Assembly (NCBI GenBank): GCA_030248215.1
Contig: JASANG010000110.1
Span: forward strand, 124,001-188,000
DNA length: 64,000 nucleotides
Source of the DNA: Enoplolaimus lenunculus
Lineage: Eukaryota > Nematoda > Enoplea > Enoplida > Thoracostomopsidae
Direction of reading: 5' to 3'
The first letter of the stretch is position 1; each line of letters begins with the position of its first letter. The position numbers were made by a program, and so were the translations under genes. Of the stretch, positions 36,005 to 47,842 are shown piece after piece. Under the pieces are notes generated by a model. The model worked only from the letters and a program-made list of their open reading frames with translations. It was not told where the DNA came from and made no database searches.

Positions 36005-36295
36005 CTAAAATCCCACCTTCGACCATATCCCGAAATCCCACCTTCGACCATATCCCGAAATCCCTCCTTCGACCATATCCCGACTCCCAAAATCCCACCT
36101 TCGACCGTATCTCGAAATCCCACCTTCGACCATGTCCCGAAATCCCAAAATCCCACCTTCAACCATATACCGAAATCCCAAAGATCCAGCTTCGACCATA
36201 TCCCGAAATCCCAAAATCCCACCTTCGACCATATCCCGAAATCCCGCCTTCGACCATATCCCGAGATCCCAAAATCCCACCTTCAACCACACATC
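36005..36295. repeat. Minisatellite with a ~25-bp unit
   Basis: About ten units of ATCCC(G)AAATCCCACCTTCGACCAT, some lengthened by an extra AAATCCCA. Several frames stay open on both strands as a result; these are not genes. Confidence 0.9.
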
Positions 36296-38118
36296 AAATT
36301 CTTTTGATAGGATAGTGGGATTTTGGGACTGCAGCGAGGTTTACATGGGCCGTGGTTTGTATAGCAATATCACATGATATTCAACTATTGTCTGTCCGTA
36401 TCATATGATGGTATCAAATATTTATGTTGACGTCGAATCAACATGTGACAAAACGTGACCCGACTGCCCCGCAGTTATAACGTGAACCCCGCATTACTCG
36501 TTGTGACAAAAAGATAATGGCACAAATCATTCTTTCACCACATATTTTTCGAACAGTTTTGGACGTCATCTCCGATTCTTGTTCTAAATTCGCCGCTCCT
36601 GTTAGAAATCTATTCGCTCGCATCAAGTAAAAAAATAATTTATTGTAAGCAACATATAACTGCAAAAATAAGTGTCATACGTATATTAATATACAAAAAA
36701 TGTAACGACGAGGGCACAATACACACCAAATAAATTGTCTTATTAAGGTTCAATAAATATTGTCGGAATTTTAAGACTATTAATTAGGTCTTAACACGTA
36801 ATCCATCATATATGTCTTGAATTCCAGACTTTTATTAAAATTTTTAGAAATACGGGTTTGAAAATTTTCAGACTTAAAAGGCTGAAATTTGAGAATTTGC
36901 TTTATGAACAATTAACACACATTTTTCTGAAATACAAGACAAATGTTTTCCAGATAAACAACTCCGTAATTTGCGGGTTAAAGTTCAAGCAAATACCCTA
37001 ATTTTACAACCTAAGATACGTCCAAGACGTAAACTTAAGTTGGGGGAACCTGAACTCAACCCTAAATATTAACGGAGCAACTGTTTTACACGCATAAAAA
37101 CCGGAAAATTAACTAATGAAGGTAAGACAATTTATTTTGTGTGCATCAACACACGCCGTAATATGTATCATAATGTATGTATATACAAAAAATGGACACA
37201 GGAACAAGGCATCAATAAACTCTGAAATACTGTTCAATGCGGCAAGACAGTAAAAGGTAGGCTATAAAAACTGCATTTTACCCCATTACTGTAAAACATT
37301 AATATGTACAAAACAGGACACAGGCGGTGCCTACATTGTAGGAAACTTAATTATGTAAAAAATTTAAAGAATATTTTACCGTTTTGCGATGCTGAATCAG
37401 TACGCTAAATTTCATGAAATATTAATCGTTGCGGTTTAAATAAGTTGCTTTAAGAAGTTATGCGGACAAATTTATGTTTCGCCAGTTTACAATAATCTGT
37501 CGAAAATTTAACTTGCATCAGTTATCAAGGAAATACCAACTAACTCAATGGCACACAAACATATGAACATTAAACTTAGTTTCAGCCGCTAATAACTCAA
37601 GTTTACATACAGGCCGACAAATCCAACAGATATATTTGTGTAAAATGCAATCACATCAAGTTACCTATCCAAATGAAGATAATCACGTAAAATATGGCAC
37701 AATCATTGACTAATAAACAATAACCTACTATAACAATTAATTAACAAATCGCTCGCGAGAGAAAATGTTCAGCAACTTCCAGCCTTTTTCGTTATCCCAT
37801 TAACAGTGTTTACCCAAAAAGTCAAGTTTCAACTCTTTGCATACTTTAGTCTCAATTCATTGGACAAAGCGTTTCAAAAAGTTTCTGTCTCAGTTGGATC
37901 TGGAAGCATCAATACAAATAGATTTTCACAAAATCCAAATTTGGTGTGATGGAAACAATGAGAGGTCACACAAAAACAAAATAGTTGCCAACTACTACTT
38001 GGGTGGTGACACAAGTGTTATTCCGCAAGTGACTCACCATCAAAGATAAACCACATGAAAAATGATAACTTTTCAGTGAAACTGCAGTTAACTTTAACAA
38101 TTTTCAAATTCACAAATC

Positions 38119-41100
38119 TTAATCCTTTTCTGAAGACGCTGCAGCAATATTTCGCTTTAAATAGTACTTTGTTGGTACAAAAGGCATCTTCACAACTTCG
38201 CATTGAACCATTTTACTCGTCACACCTTTGCCGCTAACATCGATATTCAAACATGTCCCAACTTTGGCAAGTTCAGGCGGTGAAACATAAGCCATTGCAA
38301 TTGGGCGTCCTTTGAGCGATGGGGAAGGACAACCACTCGTCACGAATCCCAATTTACGGCCGTTGTTGTCAAGGATTAATGAACCATCTAAAACAGACAT
38401 GAACAGAATGAAGTGCAATCGTGGTACTCGTTTCGTGGCGCCATTGGTTGCAAACCCAATTTGAGCTGTTCGCAGTTTCAGCGATTATAACTGTTGTTGC
38501 GAATATTAATTCTTTTCATCGTTTGTAAACGCTATTACAACCGAGAATATAAAACAGGAAATGCATACGCAATCGGTACTATTGCTCATTTAATTCTTTT
38601 CGTGACTGTATATTTTTTTTCAGAAACTGTGTTTTACACTTAGACTAATAACAGGTACTAGCAAAAGTGTCAAGTCGAACGTGTGTTACACAGAATTCTA
38701 TTTTCCATCAAAACCCAAGAATCATAGAACTAAATTTGCTTGCCTATATCCAATTGAATTAAATAAAAAACATTTGTCTTGAAAGAAATAAAGTAGTTTT
38801 TCAGTCAAATTCTATTATTCTATATTCCAACACTTGCCCTACTAAACTGGAAATAACCCATATCAGTTAGCTAGCTGTTACAATCATGACCAAGTTTTTC
38901 CTCTAACTGAATACCATTATACCGACTTAGAACAATTCAATTAACATTGCTATGCTACGTTCAACTCGTTTTACCTCGAGGACACCTGTTGCCTGCTTCA
39001 GCCATAAGGCCAACCCGTCGTTTATTGATCCCTTCTTGGATGTGTTTTAACACAATGGCAGCACCGGGAAATCCAGCAGTTACTCTGCGACGTTTACCTA
39101 TAAAATTTGCAGAGCCCTATTGCAACAAACAGTCATTTCACACTTCATTCACCAAAACTGAAATTCAAAAGCATTAGCTTAATCCAACAAGGATGCATAA
39201 GCAATTCAGAAACACAAGAAATTATTAGTTTTGCCTCAGTACTGAGATTAAAACCTTTCGATGTGAAATGAAACTTTACTTGTTGGCAATTAAACATAAC
39301 ACAGAAAACAAAAAGTGATGTATTACCAATTAGCCAGTTAAGACCAGCTTCGACCGGTGTTATATTTTCAGTCATCTCGTGTCCATAAAGGCATAAACCA
39401 GCTTCAAGGCGGAGAGAATCACGCGCTCCAAGGCCAGCCAATTTAGCTGATGCGTGGTCAGTTGCGTTAAGCAAACGATCGCATAATTTAGCAGCGTACT
39501 GTCCATCGACAGAAATCTAAAAATAATAAAATTCAAAGATTTACATACACCGTATCAGGTTTTGCATAGAAATACTCAACGCTTCAAATATAAAATGAAT
39601 AATGTACGATGCACAGAATGAGTTTCACGTTAAATCACAAATGAAAATATATACAAGCCACATGCTTATTGGCTTTACAAGTATATTGTTCGGCTATATC
39701 GGGCAAACTGTTAGTATAGACATGAACTCAAAACCCATTCGCTAACGTAACAATAATTCACGACGACCGCATTATAGTATAAAAAAATTTTCTGCCAACA
39801 TGCTGCCGTGTTAAAAACATAGCTGCCGTGTTAAAAACATAGCTTAATGTATACCGCGTACATTGTTGCAAATGCAAATGATATGACTGGGACTGACTTA
39901 AAACACATAGAACAGGACAAAGTGTACAATAATGTATGAGGATTTGACCATAAGTATTGTATACAGAAAGACAGCAGATGTTTGGACGCTTGGCATTTAA
40001 TTTATATGCAACTAGTCGATCCAACGTGCCGTTCATCTGATTGATAAGATTTCATGTCAAGGTTATTTTATCAATCTTCCTAAGTAAGTCGGAAACATTA
40101 AAGTAAAATTATTCCTGGTTTTCGAAACAAAACGAATGCTGTTAACTTTTAAGCTTGTTCAAACACACAGACACTCGTCAAGACGTTGGACATGTATACT
40201 GTATAAGTAACTGATTCTCATTTATGATTAAATCATGCTGCATATAATTTGATTTATTGCGTCTCTTAGACCAAAATCTTTTTAAAATTGCGCTGCTGAA
40301 ACATTAATCCAGAAGCTGGAGAAATTTAACGATATTAGCACAATTCTTACTTCGACACCATCTTCTCCTGTATATCCACACCGTGTAACACGACAATTAG
40401 GAATGCCATAAACTGAGCCAATAGCACTGCGCATAAAATACAAGTCTTTCAAATTAATGCTGATACCTGGTTGTAGCAACGCAACAGTGTCAGGACCTTA
40501 AGCAAAAAACGTAACCTAAATAATAAAACTAGAGACATGGTATACATATTAAGATAAAAACTGAACCAGCACTGTGAGAATTCAAACAAGAGAATGCTTA
40601 GCAGTATAACTTCACTGAAATAATCACGAACCTTGCACTGCTATTAGACCACGATTTAACATCGGCTCAACAGTTACATCGTATCCTTCACTGCGAAACC
40701 GCTCGGCTTGTTGCTGAAAGCCATATCATTATATAACTGAATAGCGCTTTCAGATCGACTAAACGTCACATAATTCGCGGACAAGTAGACCACAGCATTA
40801 AACGGGAAAATTAGCGCTAGTGCAGTTTACTGCTCCCGAATTAGAGCTGATATTTAAACAACCAAAGAACATTTGATGACCTAGAAGCTTGACAAGGTTT
40901 GACATTTTCCAAGGTTATCAATGCTACAGCGATGTATAACGACTCCGTAAAATTGACGCGGTCTTAAGTAGGGCGCTTCCGTTAAGAAAAAATGGATTAT
41001 TAATATATTTTTCATCTTTTCAACAGTGTTGCTGTCGATGTTGGCAGTGCACGGCAGTGCATGGTCGGACGTTTTTAGAAGCTTTTGCTAAACGCTATGG

Positions 41101-42073
41101 CCACATACGATTTCAGACTTCGGGCCCCTTTATGTATTTGCACTCGAGCAAACCTTGCCACCACTGCATATATCCCGCAGCATCACAACTGCTTGCGATA
41201 TGTTCACATGCAAAGACATTCTTGTTTTATATGCAACAATCGCAACAAACTATTTGATATCTTTGCTTCCAATCAGAAAGTTACCTGCATGTGTTCGAGA
41301 TCTTTATCACGACAGCCTGCATTACTAACAACGTATAATTCACTGGTAGAGGTACTCGTTACAATAAGATCATCTTTGATTCCGCCGTGTGTATTTGTAA
41401 ACAAAGTGAGTGTGCCACTGTCGGGTTTTAAATTAGCTATATCAGCAGGAGTCAATGATTCAAAATATTGTATCCTATGAACATCAAAAGCCAACAATTA
41501 CGTGCTATTGCGCACAACTAATGTTTATAGCATCACTACAAATTATAACAAATAAGTATATATGTATGAAGTCAAGATTAAACAAACCGACCAGCAATGT
41601 CATGAGCTGGAACAATCAACACATCCATTATCCAGCCTACACTGGAGAACACCACACACATCCCATCTATCGAAACTTAAACTCATTCTAGAAAATGTTC
41701 TTATTAAGCCAACCCCACTCGAAGCCAAATCAATTCTCCGTAAAGCAAACAATTGTATTACTACTAAAAGAATCTAGTTTTTGCATTTATGCTTATGCTT
41801 AGCCAGCTGGTGATTGCAAGAGCACTACGACTTTATCACAAACCACAAAATCAAAAACTAAAGTTCTCACCTATCCTTACCACGAATCACAGTTTGCAAC
41901 ATATGGGAAACGTCAAAAATACTAACATGACTTCTTGTGTGAAGGTGTGAGTCACTTATTGACGCATCCGAATATTGAACAGGCATCAGAAAACCAGCAT
42001 AATTGATCATTTTTCCGCCGTGAGCAATATGAACATCAAACAAACAGGTCTTCGAGGCACCGCTAGTCGATGC
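38119..42073 (-). CDS. AMT: Aminomethyltransferase, glycine cleavage system T-protein (start exon missing)
   Basis: Mitochondrial T-protein: transfers the methylene carbon from the aminomethyl-lipoyl H-protein to tetrahydrofolate, releasing ammonia. Seven exons join in phase: 42073-41871, 41474-41285, 40713-40632, 40496-40351, 39516-39327, 39097-38975, 38387-38119 (about 400 codons), all with GT-AG borders. Recognisable blocks in order: [132 protein letters not shown] and [12 protein letters not shown]. These follow animal AMT end to end. The GcvT folate-binding and C-terminal barrel domains are complete. The first exon seen starts at a CAG acceptor just before the mature protein, so the ATG and mitochondrial targeting sequence must lie in an upstream exon that I did not find. 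A donor six nucleotides into intron 1 would look good but breaks the frame; the one at 41870 keeps it. Confidence 0.95.
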
Positions 42074-42540
42074 CTGTAAATCAACACAAACAAAATCTTA
42101 CAATAATACTGTCGCTGTGCTACTGCAAATAATGAATGAATTCTGGTTACAGATGTACTGTTTTAGTTAACCTTTATGAAATGGCTCTTTAAAAGTTCGA
42201 TTTAGATATATACATTTTAACAGATAATGAACACCTTTACTACAAAAAGTTTTATCACAAGTTTTCGAAGCACTTCGAATGCAGTACTGCATCTGTAAAT
42301 CACTTCTCAACACATGAGCATGCAGAGCCATCAGGCCGTTTCTAATTTAGGGTGCTTCATTGTTGCCGATCACATTGCTCTAACAACACCTTGAAGCCTT
42401 ACTTATCATTATAACTAACATATTCATGTTGTTTTTACCTCATGTGCAAAACAGCGATACCAGTTTCTCTTAATGATATTTCTACCAATCTTTGCGATGC
42501 GTATCATCTTACATAAATTGAAGCACTAAAACACGTTTAT

Positions 42541-42856
42541 GTGACATGCGTATGCATGGAGGCAAAATGAAACCTCATGCTAATGCTGCATATCGGAAAA
42601 CGTTGATGCATATGTAATGCCTTCATATACATTAGCGGTAAAACATTGAAGAACCAAGATGCATGTGTATGTTGAGGTTCTTGTAAGGCATAACAACAGA
42701 AAAACTAGCAGTTGATTGTGAGGCAGCGTAGCTCAGTGGCTAGCGCGCTGGACTGATAATTTGTCGACCGAGTTTAAAACCTCCTGGGAACGTTCCTCAT
42801 TTTCAGCTGCTAACTCAGAACTAAAAACCGTCGTGCCTTAGCCTACCCAACTTATC
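42541..42856 (+). mobile_element. tRNA-derived SINE-like unit, copy 1 (family F)
   Basis: A 316-bp unit repeated at 42957-43270. Inside is a tRNA-like stretch (42722-42785): GTAGCTCAGTGGCTAGCGCG (A box and D arm), then GGACTGATAAT resembling an Ile(GAT) anticodon loop. The T arm is degenerate (CGAGTTTAAAACC instead of GGTTCGAATCC), so it is not a functional tRNA. Confidence 0.7.
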
Positions 42857-42956
42857 ACATGGTGACCACGATGGGACCGTAATAGCAAACTGCCGCAGTA
42901 GAACCAAAAATATATGTTGGTGGTCAAGGGACGACCTTGTAGAAAAACCGGGGGAT

Positions 42957-43270
42957 GTGACATGCGGATACATGGAGGCACAACGAAGTCTCATGCTAAT
43001 GCTACACATCGGTAAAACGTTGATGCATATGTAGTGCCTTATCAGCAGAAGCGGTAAAAACATTGAAGAACCAACATGCATGTGTATGTTGAGGTTCTTG
43101 TAAGGCATAAAAACAGAAAAACTAGCAGTTGATTGTGAGGCAGCGTGGTCCAGTGGGTAGCGCGCTGGACTGATAATCTGTCGACTGGGTTGGAAAAATC
43201 CTGGGAATGCGCCTTTTTAGCTGCTAACTCAGAACTAAAAACCGTCGTACCCTAGCTTACCCAACTTATC
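42957..43270 (+). mobile_element. tRNA-derived SINE-like unit, copy 2 (family F)
   Basis: Same unit as 42541-42856, about 100 bp further on. The tRNA-like part reads GTGGTCCAGTGGGTAGCGCG...GGACTGATAATCTG, with GGGTTGGAAAAATCC as a damaged T arm. Similarity extends from GTGACATGCG to ACCCAACTTATCA. Confidence 0.7.
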
Positions 43271-43669
43271 AGTTTACAACGTGCAACAGCGTTTGAAATA
43301 ATTACGAGTGCATTAGCAGTTTCATGGTGCGCACTTAGGTTTTTAAGCTAGCATTTATGTTAAACTGAAGGCGACTGTGACTCCATATCTTCATTTATGT
43401 GCGTATCCACTTTTCCGCTGTGGTAATTAGATAACCGTTTTACTAGCTATACAATTTAATTTTTAACCTTAATGTGAAGCCAATGTTACGAGTTTCAACG
43501 TAGGTTTAAGTTACAGTAACACGCGATCAATACCGGATTTAATGTTTTGTTTTCTCAGGTCAAGTTTGACAGTATCAGAGCGCCACTATGCATCACAAGG
43601 TATATGACCCATGTTAATTTAGGGATAAAGCATTATCTCGCAGGAACATAATAGAGCAAATTTTATATT

Positions 43670-43790
43670 TCGTGTACTTTAGGCTAATTTTTTGCATAGG
43701 CATAGGCTTAGCTATACGTTATTCTTACAGCAGTACTTGGTCTAAGTTTTTAGGCTTATAAATATGCTTATGCTAGTGTACGCCACTCAA
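43670..43790. repeat. Family B fragment
   Basis: ATAGGCTTAGC, TTTTAGGCTTATAAATATGCTTATGC; degenerate hexamers in reverse orientation. Confidence 0.4.
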
Positions 43791-43934
43791 AGCCATATTC
43801 AGATCACAAGTACAAGTTTTTGCTGCGACAACTCGCAATTGCAACTTGTGCGCGTTCCTAGCAGCTACAAGTATTTGCAAAGAAAGCGCATGGGCGCTGT
43901 AAAAACATCAACGGGTTTAGTATGACCCCTGAAA

Positions 43935-44285
43935 CCCAGCCCTACGTTTGCCTCCGGCTCCGTCAGAAAATTGGACTGCCACTCCGGCTTCGGCTCCGGT
44001 AGAACTTTTGCCGGAGGAGTCGGCAATTTCGGCAGTAAAATTTTGCATAACTTTGTAAATTTTATTGTCACAATTTTATGGAAAGAATTTCCGAAATCGC
44101 GCAGAAAATTTAGCGTAAGACCAACCAACAAACAACACATTGAAGAAACTGGATAAAATTAACCAATTAACCACCATTTTTACTATTCAATTTCACCTCA
44201 CCTCCAGCCTCGGCTCTGGCAAGTTTCGTTGACCTTCGACTCCGACTCCGGCCTTGGTATTTTTCACCTCTGCTGGCACTCCAGG
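43935..44285. repeat. Family C element, reverse orientation
   Basis: GCCTCCGGCTCCGTCAG, GCCGGAGGAGTCGGCAATT and ACCTCACCTCCAGCC match family C (14693-15054) read backwards. The terminal CAGGGTGC is decayed. Confidence 0.7.
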
Positions 44286-44329
44286 TGAAACACTCCTGGC
44301 TACATCCTTATATGCGTAGCAGAGTGTAA

Positions 44330-45792
44330 CGGATAGTAAAGAAAACAGAAACGGAAACGAATACTTATCAAAATAACGAAAATGAAACGTAAAACGGATA
44401 TTGAAGTATAAAAGTTTCAAAAATGTTCTATTTTTCGGCCTGCGCAAACGCGTGCACATATTTTCTGTGTTTCAAAAACATTAAACTTGCCATTTTGTCT
44501 CAAAGGCAAATTGTGGTCAACGCGATCCAACGCAGCAGATGTCATGTATGTAAGTAACGAATAACTAAAACAAAAAATCAGACAAATCAAACAGATTCCA
44601 GAAACGCTGTAAATTTAAGAAAATGTCTAATTTCTAGGTTATGAAAAAACAAATTTTATTTTTGCTGAAAACATTTTTGAACACATTCGTTAGACAACCA
44701 CCAGGAGCAAGCGTATTGTTTGTCCCTTATCTGTGGTGAATAGAATTGTAATAATCACATGTTTCTCTAAAACTCAGCGTACTTGAAGTTCAAAATTTAT
44801 CAAATATTTGTACAATGGTGTATATCGTTAATTCGTTATATTTCTTGAAGCTATACTAATTATTTTAAGGCTTAATAATTCAGCAAGTTATGATCTCGTT
44901 GTGAAATATAGATATGTTAACTAAAACAACAAGTGCGCTGCCTAGTGTTCTATAAGCTTTAATACAGGACCGTTTCCCCGCACTGTTTCTAAATATTCTG
45001 ATATACCACATCAATGCGCAATGTTGCCGATCACTCTCCATGCAATTAGTCAAAAAATTGACGGGATGAATAACAATAAGCAAGAAGAAACAACACTAAT
45101 TATTATAATTGAAACATATAACATAGCACATCCAGGTTATGGCCCTGTTTTTTGCACTGGCTCAACTTAAAATTAAATTTTAAAGTTTACTAAATTTATA
45201 TATTAACCACTTTCAAACATGTATTTATTAAATGATAACATCGAAATTAATACTAAAATTAGATTTCTATTGTGATTTGCTTCATCATGTTAATTATATT
45301 TACCTTGTATTACTCAACATTGTTTTCGAGTTAGGCTGTAGACGCTTCATACTGCCGTATAATGCCCAGTGAAAACGGCAAGGTGATATCTGTATAACGT
45401 ATCCATAACCATAAAGAAAATAGTGAATAAAAGCAAGAAAATGACTGTTAAATAAACTCGATATCCTTAAGAATAAAACAAAATATATATTTGAATCCAA
45501 CACGTCAGCTGCGATGTAAATTATGCAGCGGAATAATTTATTCTCAATATCGGATGGTGGCACCATGTTATCCACCTGATGTCAAACAACGCACGCAATA
45601 CATTCAGATCGAGCTTTCATGACATGTACTGTTGCTTCGTTACGTCTTCTAAAGTGATGGATGCTGACGATGGCGATAGTGAAAGAGTGGATATAATGTC
45701 TGCGAGGTATTGGCTGAATTTCCGTTATTTCTTAAACTGAAACGGACACCAATTTTTGTCGGTAACGGAAACAGATATCCGTTTACACACAA
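44330..45792. repeat. Long family G element or two family G ends
   Basis: Left end CAGAGTGTAACGGATAGTAAAG, right end ACGGAAACAGATATCCGTTTACACA; flanks ATGCGTAG and ATGCGCAT could be a decayed 8-bp duplication. It is about 1.46 kb, against 409 bp for the copy at 25219-25627, so it either has a long interior or results from insertion of other DNA. Weak membrane-protein-like frames lie inside. Confidence 0.5.
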
Positions 45793-46332
45793 TGCGCATC
45801 CTATGCTTTATTTACGTACACTTTGAGCATACACCGCAAAAAATTTTCATGTGTGAGGAACACATGGCCGAACGACAGATGAGTACAAAATTTTCACAAG
45901 ACGTATAGAGATCCTCAGGAACGAGTGCAAAAACTCCAATACCAGAGTCACGGTGGTAAACGATTCCTAGCCCTCTGACTGGGTTATAAAGCGAAGTTGT
46001 AACCAGAAATAAAATGAAATTGAAAATATTCGAGATCATAACAGGTTTTGTTCTTTTAATAGCAAAAACTTTACAGGTTACAGGTATCGATGAATCCAGA
46101 AAGGGCGTGGAAGAAGGGCGTAGGTACGGCATAGGTCAGAACAATTTTGGTGCAAAATCGTTAAGGTATCATCGTATTCCTACCTGAAGCAGTTGTACTC
46201 TATTTGTGTATTCCGCGGCAGCTATTAAATAGGCGTGTTCAGTAGACATAGACAAAGAGCAGGTTAAATACATAATGAGTAATGTTAAATTGCAACTTAG
46301 CAGAATTTTAAGCACAAGCGTTGTAGACATAT
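44880..46332 (-). CDS. Possible membrane-protein exons (unresolved)
   Basis: Four open stretches follow one another on minus. 46332-46184 starts at an ATG with a hydrophobic segment (VLKILLSCNLTLLIMYLTCS) and ends CTTCAG|GTAGGA. About 46060-45815 includes ISNIFNFILFLVTTSL. 45590-45302 starts at an ATCAG acceptor, includes FVLFLRISSLFNSHFLAFIH and ends ACAAG|GTAAAT. About 45100-44880 begins with a hydrophobic stretch. They suggest a multi-pass protein such as a chemoreceptor. However, the splice phases do not agree, and 44330-45792 is bounded by ends of a hAT-like repeat. The ATG lies 15 bp from another repeat. Treat as weak. Confidence 0.18.
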
Positions 46333-46346
46333 CTTTCTTCACGCTA

Positions 46347-46783
46347 CTGTAGTGAAGCAAATAAAAGGGGGGACTGATATTTATTTGGCCTCTCCAGAGA
46401 GTACCCCCTGTTATTCGATTACGGACTGTTATTTTTTTAACCCACCCTCCGCCACCCTTCGCTACTGACATATATGCGGTGTTGCAAAAATCCGTTAAAA
46501 TGAACATTTAATGGTCTTGAATAAAAGCTTGAGCGATAATGCAAGGTTAAACTTAGGAATTACTTTCAAACTTAAGTATGCTTTAAGGTTTCGAACTCAA
46601 CTTTATTTGGGCCTGGAGTCATTTATGCCATATAATTAGAGATACTTGACATTTACGGACTCTAATTAGGATTTAGGGTCTCTATCCGCTTACGAGCTCT
46701 TAACTGGGATACGGACACCAATTCATTGGGACTCAAAATGAGGGCCCCCTCTTGCTACACCCCTATCATGCGGGTCATAACAG
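46347..46783. repeat. Family A element, complete
   Basis: Ends CTGTAGTGAAGCAAATAAAAGG and CATGCGGGTCATAACAG with TA on the left flank; the interior is colinear with 1460-1882. Confidence 0.8.
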
Positions 46784-46984
46784 TGCGGTGTAACTTTGCG
46801 TTAGATGTTCTGTAGCTGATTCATATAGAAAAAGAATACTAATTTTGGGTGAGTGCGCTAATGCGGATAGGATACTTTTTATCTCTGGAATATGGTTTGG
46901 TTTAAACAGTAAGGCTCATGACACAATGCGAACTATATAAGCCACATTGGGCACGTTTTAAACATAATTTTTGTGGTTGTGCTT

Positions 46985-47410
46985 TTAAACTTGTACACGC
47001 AAAATAAATTGTCTTGAAATTTCAAGACTCCCAGTTTCTTAATGAATTTTCAAGACATAATGCCTTGCATTTCAGACATTAATAGTCTTAAACAACTCAG
47101 CAATTTGTGTTTGAAATGATTAAAGCATAAATGTCTTATATTCAACAAATTACTATTCACTATTTACAAGAAACAATTTTTTTTCAAAAAATAGCTGGCT
47201 TTATGTTCAAGAATCTATTTCCTGTGATTTAAGAGCGTATATAAATACGCGAATTTCAAAGATATTTCAGGTTGAGGTCAGGCACCTTCCAGTCTAAGTT
47301 TACGTCTTGGACGTATTTTAGGTTATAAATTTAGGGAATTTGGTTGAGCTTAACTCCCACATTTGAAGGAGATTTCTCTGAAACATGTTGTTTCTAAGAC
47401 ATATACGTCT
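46985..47410. repeat. TTCAAGAC-rich element (family I)
   Basis: AATAAATTGTCTTGAAATTTCAAGAC at the start, then GACATTAATAGTCTTAA and similar words shared with 1-275 and 36745-37130. Confidence 0.6.
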
Positions 47411-47842
47411 CTATAAAAACGCGTAATTCGCGCAAGACTGCAGCAGGAAGAATATTATACAGACAACGGCGGATCCAAAAATTTCAGACGGGGGGCGTTC
47501 TGGCAAATGTTATGAAACGCAAAAATTGTAGAGTAGGACCTTATCATTTTAACACAAAAAAATTCCTGATGGGGGCGCACTCCCCATCTGGATGCGCTAG
47601 TGTATACCAAGGGCAATATTAACGTTCCCTATATAAATAAAAGTTCTTTTAATGCTTTCATTAGTCCATGTTACTTTTAGGGCCGCCCCGGGTTATGGTA
47701 GCTCTGTAGAAGCGTAATTTTCGATTCCAGATTACATTTTTTGTTTAGGCTTTGGCTTCGGGTTACAGATCTGTATTGTGTAGATAGCGATGATTTACTA
47801 TGATTGATTACAGTGTTACTGTTTCAAATTTAACTGGTTATG

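Larger units (their letters stand above)
30311..38118. other. Gene-poor region between receptor B and AMT
   Basis: Apart from the signal-peptide exon copies, no supported exon. It holds family B copies (30823-31018, 31037-31140, 33770-33870, 35795-36000), a decayed family C copy (31634-31985), family D (32463-32714), a TA microsatellite, family H (34742-34905), a minisatellite (36005-36295) and family I (36745-37130). A 37-codon plus frame at 36518-36631 (MAQIILSPHIFRTVLDV...) is protein-like but isolated. Confidence 0.5.

Noticed and set aside
36518-36631. 37-codon plus frame starting MAQIILSPHIF
   Set aside because: Protein-like but isolated; the opposite strand is also open and there is no supporting exon.
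42722-42785. tRNA-Ile gene
   Set aside because: The T arm lacks GTTCGANNC and the sequence is part of a duplicated repeat unit.
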